Source: Arthrobacter terricola (GTDB taxonomy: Bacteria; Actinomycetota; Actinomycetes; Actinomycetales; Micrococcaceae). Taken from it: a stretch of 64,000 nt of DNA. The notes beneath the pieces were generated by a model that saw nothing but the letters and a program-made list of their open reading frames with translations, was not told where the DNA came from and made no database searches. Position 1 is the stretch's first letter, and the number at the start of each line of letters is the position of its first letter. This document shows positions 59,782 through 64,000 of the stretch, one piece after another. The stretch is from assembly GCF_004354015.1 (NCBI RefSeq), contig NZ_SMRU01000002.1, positions 1-64,000 of the forward strand, written 5' to 3'. The position numbers and the translations under genes are program-made.

Positions 59782-60774
59782 ATGCGAACGCCTAGCGCGA
59801 TGTCCGCCATTCAAGAGGACGAAAACCCCATGCCTGGTGTCCCGAGATGGCAGTCCGGAAGGAATCCACAACACCTGGCCGTCACCCTCTTTGGGGACTT
59901 TTGGCTAGCCCGGCCGGAGTTCCTTCCCTCTGCCGCGCTCATCCGTCTGCTAGGAGATCTCAGCGTCAGCCTGCCGAGTGCACGCGCCTCCCTCGGACGT
60001 CTTTCACGGAGGGGGGTCACCGAGTCGCGCAGACAAGGAAGGCACACCTATTACCGCCTCACCAAACCGGTAGCCCGCGACGCTGTGGAGGTGGGCGCGG
60101 GCATCATGAACCTAGGTTCGTCACATCCATGGAGCGGGCAATGGACCATGTGCATGTTCTCGTTGCCCGCAAGCCGCCGCGAAACGCGCAACCAGCTGCG
60201 GACACGCCTCAAAATGCTCGGGTTTGCGACTGTCTATGACGGCGTGTGGGCCTCTCCCGTTGAACAGGTCGAGAGGGCATCCTCGGTCCTGGATGAACTC
60301 GATGTGGATGGCGGATCCGTCTTCACGTCCGTAGAGCATCCGGCTCCGGGGCGCACCGAGCTGAGCTCCGCATGGGATCTCGACGAGCTCCGGGGGCACT
60401 ACTCAGAGTTTCTCCAGGCGTGGGAGTGGGTTCCCGACGTCCTTGACGGCGGTCTGCTCTCAACCAAGGAAGCCTTCGTGATCCGGACGCTCCTGACCGA
60501 CAGCTACCGCAGGTTCCTGAAACTCGACCCCGGGCTGCCCGACGAAACGCTGCCGCAAGGATGGCCGCGGTCAGGAGCACGTGACCTTTTCTGGTCATGC
60601 TATGACGGCTTGGCCGGCTTGGCGGCGCTTCGGGTTCAGCAAGTTGTCGCGGAACAATCGCAGGAGCTTGCGGCCTTGGTGCACACGCACACCACGGAGC
60701 AGTTCGTGCTCGGTGACGAAGGCGTGCGGAGCTGCACAAAGTGCGTTCACTTCGACCACTGGATTGCGCCTTGA
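59782..60774 (+). CDS. PaaX-family transcriptional regulator (second copy)
   Basis: The 330-residue protein has the PaaX winged helix (LAVTLFGDFWLARPEFLPSA; LPSARASLGRLSRRGVT; RRQGRHTYYRL), the central domain (HPWSGQWTMCMFSLPAS; LGFATVYDGVWASP) and a C-terminal Cys pair with His (CTKCVHFDHW). It is about 40% similar by eye to the first copy. GGAG is eight bases before ATG 59782. It is divergent from the 15-kb transporter/dehydratase-like operon and likely its repressor. Confidence 0.87.
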   Translation: MRTPSAMSAIQEDENPMPGVPRWQSGRNPQHLAVTLFGDFWLARPEFLPSAALIRLLGDLSVSLPSARASLGRLSRRGVTESRRQGRHTYYRLTKPVARDAVEVGAGIMNLGSSHPWSGQWTMCMFSLPASRRETRNQLRTRLKMLGFATVYDGVWASPVEQVERASSVLDELDVDGGSVFTSVEHPAPGRTELSSAWDLDELRGHYSEFLQAWEWVPDVLDGGLLSTKEAFVIRTLLTDSYRRFLKLDPGLPDETLPQGWPRSGARDLFWSCYDGLAGLAALRVQQVVAEQSQELAALVHTHTTEQFVLGDEGVRSCTKCVHFDHWIAP

Positions 60775-60928
60775 GGACCCTAATCGTTACGACTGATTTA
60801 GCCTTGCATCTGAAGCCGTCCGCTTTAGTCCGGACTGCCGGCCAGCAACCCAATGACTATGCCCCGGGGCGTACTTTCTGTTCAAGAATTCTCCCTGCCC
60901 GCTCGTTTCAGATCGGTAGTATTTTGAG

Positions 60929-61963
60929 ATGACATCCCCCTTGGTGGGCCGCCCCGCAGACAGCGCTCAGTCCCAGGTTCCGGCCTTCACGGTGTCCGAA
61001 CTCGCCTTGCGCACCGCGGCACGGGACCCCGACGTAGTTGCGCCCGGTGCGAACGTTCTTGTCGAGCTCATTCCGGACGGAAACAATGACCACTCCTCCG
61101 TGGACCATGACCTGCCGTTCCTGACCTTCGTGCGGGAATCCCGCGCGCCTGGCGGGCGCCATATCCGTGGCCGTGCGGCCGACAACACTCTTCCCTACGC
61201 TGACCTTGTGGTTCCCGACGCTCTCCTGCCGGACGTCATCCGTGGGGTTCGCACCAACCCCGAGGCCTCGCTGGTCCTGGCGCAGTTGATGCGGGCTACT
61301 GGCAGTCTGCCCATCCCTGATGCCATAAGAGCCGAATCGCTCGCCTACTCCCTCTTGCAAACCGGTGCCGAGTTCGCCAAGTGGCTGGCGCACCAGCCTG
61401 CACGGACCCCTGACCACGACATGGAGCCGACCGTCCTCGTCCACCAAGGCGCGCGCGCCTCGGAGATCCAGCTCAATCGTCCTTCCTCGGCCAACGCCGT
61501 CAACACCAGGATGCGGACCGAACTCGTCGGAATCCTTTCGGCCTTGGCCCTCACCGAAGGGCCTCTGGAACTTACGGGAAACGGCCGGCATTTCTGCGCC
61601 GGTGGCGATCTCCGGGAATTCGGGATGGCACGCTACCCCTTGGGCGCCCATGTGGAACGGATCAGCCAGAACGTGCCCGGCTCCGTTGCTCGGGTGGCCG
61701 ACCGGCTTACCTCCCGCGTTCACGGAGCATGTGTGGGAGCCGGCATGGAAATCGCCTCCTTCGCAGGTCACGTCACGGCGGCGCCCGACACGTCCTGGCG
61801 TTTACCCGAGGTATCCATGGGCCTGCTCCCAGGCTGCGGCGGAACAGTCAGCATCCCACGCCGCATCGGTCGCCAACGCACCCTCCTCTTGGCCGTCACC
61901 GGGATGAAGATTGACGCCGCAGTCGCTCTGGAGTGGGGACTCATTGATGAGGTTTCCGAGTGA
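60929..61963 (+). CDS. Enoyl-CoA hydratase/isomerase with N-terminal extension
   Basis: The 344-residue protein has a crotonase domain from about residue 165: IQLNRPSSANAVNTRM, GRHFCAGGDLREFG (oxyanion), GACVGAGMEIASF with one catalytic Glu, and RLPEVSMGLLPGCGG with the second. The N-terminal 150 residues are unlike typical ECH and include LPYADLVVPDALLPDVIRG and a helical segment. Some catabolic ECH proteins have such extensions. The stop overlaps the next gene's GTG. Confidence 0.82.
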   Translation: MTSPLVGRPADSAQSQVPAFTVSELALRTAARDPDVVAPGANVLVELIPDGNNDHSSVDHDLPFLTFVRESRAPGGRHIRGRAADNTLPYADLVVPDALLPDVIRGVRTNPEASLVLAQLMRATGSLPIPDAIRAESLAYSLLQTGAEFAKWLAHQPARTPDHDMEPTVLVHQGARASEIQLNRPSSANAVNTRMRTELVGILSALALTEGPLELTGNGRHFCAGGDLREFGMARYPLGAHVERISQNVPGSVARVADRLTSRVHGACVGAGMEIASFAGHVTAAPDTSWRLPEVSMGLLPGCGGTVSIPRRIGRQRTLLLAVTGMKIDAAVALEWGLIDEVSE

Positions 61964-63180
61964 CATCGGGTTCCCCGGACTCCCAACTGGCTGCAGCCCG
62001 CGAGCTACTCGCGGGGCTAGGACTGAAGGCTGACGCCGTCGAGCTTCGCGAGGCGCTCGAGCGCCAGATGCCCGCCGTCACGGCTCTGCCCCCCGCGGAA
62101 GGCTGGAAATCATCCGGTGCCGCTGCGCTGACTGCATGCGACGCCTCACCCCCGGGCGACATCGCTGCGAGCCTGCGGGGCGCCTCGTTGGTCGCCCAAA
62201 TCATCAGCCGCCGAGTCGGCAACGAACTCGTCATCGACGGGTCCACGCTGCTGTCCGAACGCGAAAACCTATGCCTGCAACGCCACGAGCCACAGCGCGG
62301 GATGACGCTTCGCGGCGGCGGGCGGATACTGAAGGCTGCGGATGGCTGGCTCGCGATAAACCTCCCACGGGACACCGATTGGGAACTCGTCCCTGCCTTA
62401 AGCATGGGCGCGGTGGAGCCACGCGACGAGGACGCACTGGCCGAATGGATGGTGGCGCAAATTCGCAGGGACGTCGTGGAACGAGCCGCCTTGCTGGGAC
62501 TCGCGGTCGGAGCCATTCCCCGCCGCGGAACAGTGCGTCGGCATCCTTCACCCTATGAATTCTCGGCTGCCGAAATGGCCGCTCCGCTGACCCGTCCGCT
62601 GTCTTCCCTTACCGTCATGGACCTGTCGCGGCTTTGGGCAGGTCCTTTGGCAGGTGCCCTCGTGGCCTCCGCTGGGGCAAATGTGGTCAAAGTGGAGAGC
62701 CTCGCCCAACCTGAACTGGTCATCCCGGAAGATTCCGCCTTCGCGCACCGGCTCAACGGAGGCAAGGAACTGTTGCGGCTGGATTTCAAAGATCACGCAG
62801 CATTGGGCCAAACACTTGCCCAGGCCGACGTCGTGATCGTTTCCGCGCGTCAGCGTGCCCTCAACTCCTTAGGGCTTAGGCCAAGCCCAGGCCAACTCTG
62901 GATCTCCATCTCAGCGTACGGAGGACACGAAGACCCCAACCAGCGGGTGGGGTACGGGGACGACGCCGCGGCTGAGGCGGGCGCAGTCTGCTGGCACGAG
63001 GATATTCCGCAATTCGCAGGAGACGCATTGGCGGACCCCGTCACAGGTCTGCTGGCCGCCGTCGCAGTCTTTGGACTCTTGGATACCGGGCGGTCCGGCA
63101 TCCTCAGGCTCGATCTCGCAGGGGCGGCGCGGTGGGCCATCGGGCCCCATGGTCGCGAAGTCGATAACGTTGCACTGTGA
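61960..63180 (+). CDS. CaiB/BaiF-like CoA-transferase (divergent)
   Basis: GTG 61960 overlaps the ECH stop. The C-terminal half of this 406-residue protein has VMDLSRLWAGPLAGALVASAG, VKVESLAQPE and LWISISAYGG, typical of class III CoA-transferases; DALADPVTGLLAAVA may hold the catalytic Asp. The N-terminal half (1-200) is like a degenerate second half of the family, so the protein may be a fused or circularly permuted member. It is coupled to the genes on either side. Confidence 0.75.
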   Translation: MTSGSPDSQLAAARELLAGLGLKADAVELREALERQMPAVTALPPAEGWKSSGAAALTACDASPPGDIAASLRGASLVAQIISRRVGNELVIDGSTLLSERENLCLQRHEPQRGMTLRGGGRILKAADGWLAINLPRDTDWELVPALSMGAVEPRDEDALAEWMVAQIRRDVVERAALLGLAVGAIPRRGTVRRHPSPYEFSAAEMAAPLTRPLSSLTVMDLSRLWAGPLAGALVASAGANVVKVESLAQPELVIPEDSAFAHRLNGGKELLRLDFKDHAALGQTLAQADVVIVSARQRALNSLGLRPSPGQLWISISAYGGHEDPNQRVGYGDDAAAEAGAVCWHEDIPQFAGDALADPVTGLLAAVAVFGLLDTGRSGILRLDLAGAARWAIGPHGREVDNVAL

Positions 63181-64000
63181 GTCAGTCCGTCTTGATCGTC
63201 AACGCCGCTGTTGGCTGGCGCACGGGAACGAGCGTGCTGATCAGGGACGGCGTTGTTTCCGAGATCGGTTCCTGCCGGGCCCGTCCGGGCACACGTGTCA
63301 TTGACGCCCGCGGCGGTTCTGTCGTCCCGGGCCTGTGGGACCACCACCTGCATTTGCGCTCAGCCGCTGCGCGCCGCCGATCTGTGGACGTCAGCGCCGT
63401 CACCGACCCTGCCCGCTTCCAAGCGATGGTGCGGGCGGCTGCTGACAGCAAACCTCTGGGTGCCTGGCTGAGGGTCGTAGGGTACGACGACGACGCCCTG
63501 GGCGATCTCGACGCGCACCGACTGGAGGAGCTGCTTCCCTCGCCGACGCCCGCGCGGGTACAGCACCGAAGTGGCCACCAATGGGTCCTCAATCAGAGGG
63601 CCATGGAGCTTCTACACGAAGCGACGGGCCAATCAGTGCCGAACGACGGAGTCCTTCTCGACGACGATTCGATCCTGGCCGGTCTGCCTGGTGATGCACA
63701 CCGCGACTCCGACATCGTGCGTGAGGCGCGGTTGCTGGCCGCGCAGGGCTGCATTGGCGCGACTGATATGACAGCCACCATTGATCCGGTGTCCGCACGG
63801 GAATTGGTTGGCATCGTCCGGCGGTGGCTGCAGCTCGGCGTCTTCGGGCGGGCCAGGCCCGACGCCCGGGCGGACCGGGCCCCGGTCAATGGAACCAAGC
63901 TCATTGTTGCCGATCACGATCTGCCTGAGCTGGATGGGCTAACACGAATGATCACTGCGAGCAGGCCCGGTCCCGTGGCTCTGCATGCCGTCACATACGA
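63177..64000 (+). CDS. Amidohydrolase (5' part, cut by the window end)
   Basis: GTG 63177 overlaps the CoA-transferase stop by four bases (GTGA). The first 274 residues have VLIRDGVVSEIG, then VIDARGGSVVPGLWDHHLHLR (metal-binding HxH in DHHLHL), WLRVVGYDDDALG, and HRSGHQWVLNQRAM, like the YtcJ-type amidohydrolase_3 group. The rest lies outside the window. The group hydrolyses cyclic amides, N-acyl compounds or formamides, so a role in releasing an acid from a conjugate fits. Confidence 0.82.
   Translation, partial: MSQSVLIVNAAVGWRTGTSVLIRDGVVSEIGSCRARPGTRVIDARGGSVVPGLWDHHLHLRSAAARRRSVDVSAVTDPARFQAMVRAAADSKPLGAWLRVVGYDDDALGDLDAHRLEELLPSPTPARVQHRSGHQWVLNQRAMELLHEATGQSVPNDGVLLDDDSILAGLPGDAHRDSDIVREARLLAAQGCIGATDMTATIDPVSARELVGIVRRWLQLGVFGRARPDARADRAPVNGTKLIVADHDLPELDGLTRMITASRPGPVALHAVTY

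Noticed and set aside
1-64000. CRISPR array
   Set aside because: No regularly spaced short direct repeats were seen. The four tRNA-like units are far apart and dissimilar outside their cores.

Overview
The window is high-GC DNA from an actinobacterium. Protein resemblances (SipW/TasA-type surface genes, DUF1508, PaaX regulators, HNH families starting near 'LTWHHFDPPW') point to Arthrobacter or a relative in the Micrococcaceae. The genus is inferred from memory of these families, not from a search.

Region 1 (1-3.4 kb) looks like ordinary chromosome. It holds a SipW/TasA-type export locus: the tail of an exported protein, a signal peptidase, an Hpt-like protein without its phospho-acceptor His, and a second exported protein, with strong hairpins between genes. 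A DUF1508 protein, an antibiotic-biosynthesis-monooxygenase-fold protein and a lipoprotein cut short at a repeat follow.

Region 2 (about 3.77-36.4 kb) is a mosaic genomic island. Four repeat units (A 3.77 kb, B 9.46 kb, C 15.42 kb, D 33.62 kb) each carry a tRNA 3'-end-like sequence on the minus strand, probably tRNA-Leu, plus a dyad palindrome. A and B behave like the two hybrid attachment sites of one 5.7-kb element. The island carries toxin-antitoxin modules (Doc/RHH, HigBA-like, Panacea/MazF-like, HTH/nucleotidyltransferase), a Gabija-like GajAB pair, a complete Wadjet type I operon (jetABCD), an AbiV-like gene, two GIY-YIG genes, two HNH genes and an endonuclease VII-like gene. Four protein genes are frameshifted here (GIY-YIG/DUF4357, YqaE/Pmp3, AbiV, HNH). 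There are also remnants of IS3, IS256, a tyrosine recombinase, galE and adk, so the island is partly decaying.

Region 3 (36.4-64 kb) is an intact CoA-thioester catabolic region. A minus-strand operon (41.7 to 36.4 kb) encodes an SDR, a metal-dependent amidohydrolase, an acyl-CoA dehydrogenase, a MaoC hydratase and an acyl-CoA ligase, with a divergent MarR regulator. A second minus-strand operon of about 15 kb (59.4 to 44.4 kb) starts with an oligopeptide-type ABC importer. It continues through two 2-hydroxyacyl-CoA dehydratase-like subunits, two class III CoA-transferases, SDRs and an acyl-CoA ligase. Two PaaX-family repressors, an alpha/beta hydrolase, an enoyl-CoA hydratase, a third CoA-transferase-like protein and an amidohydrolase cut by the window edge complete it. 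The likely scheme is uptake, CoA activation, dehydration or hydration, and beta-oxidation-like breakdown of an unidentified acid, repressed by PaaX/MarR proteins that sense a CoA thioester or acid.

I saw no CRISPR array, rRNA gene or complete tRNA gene.
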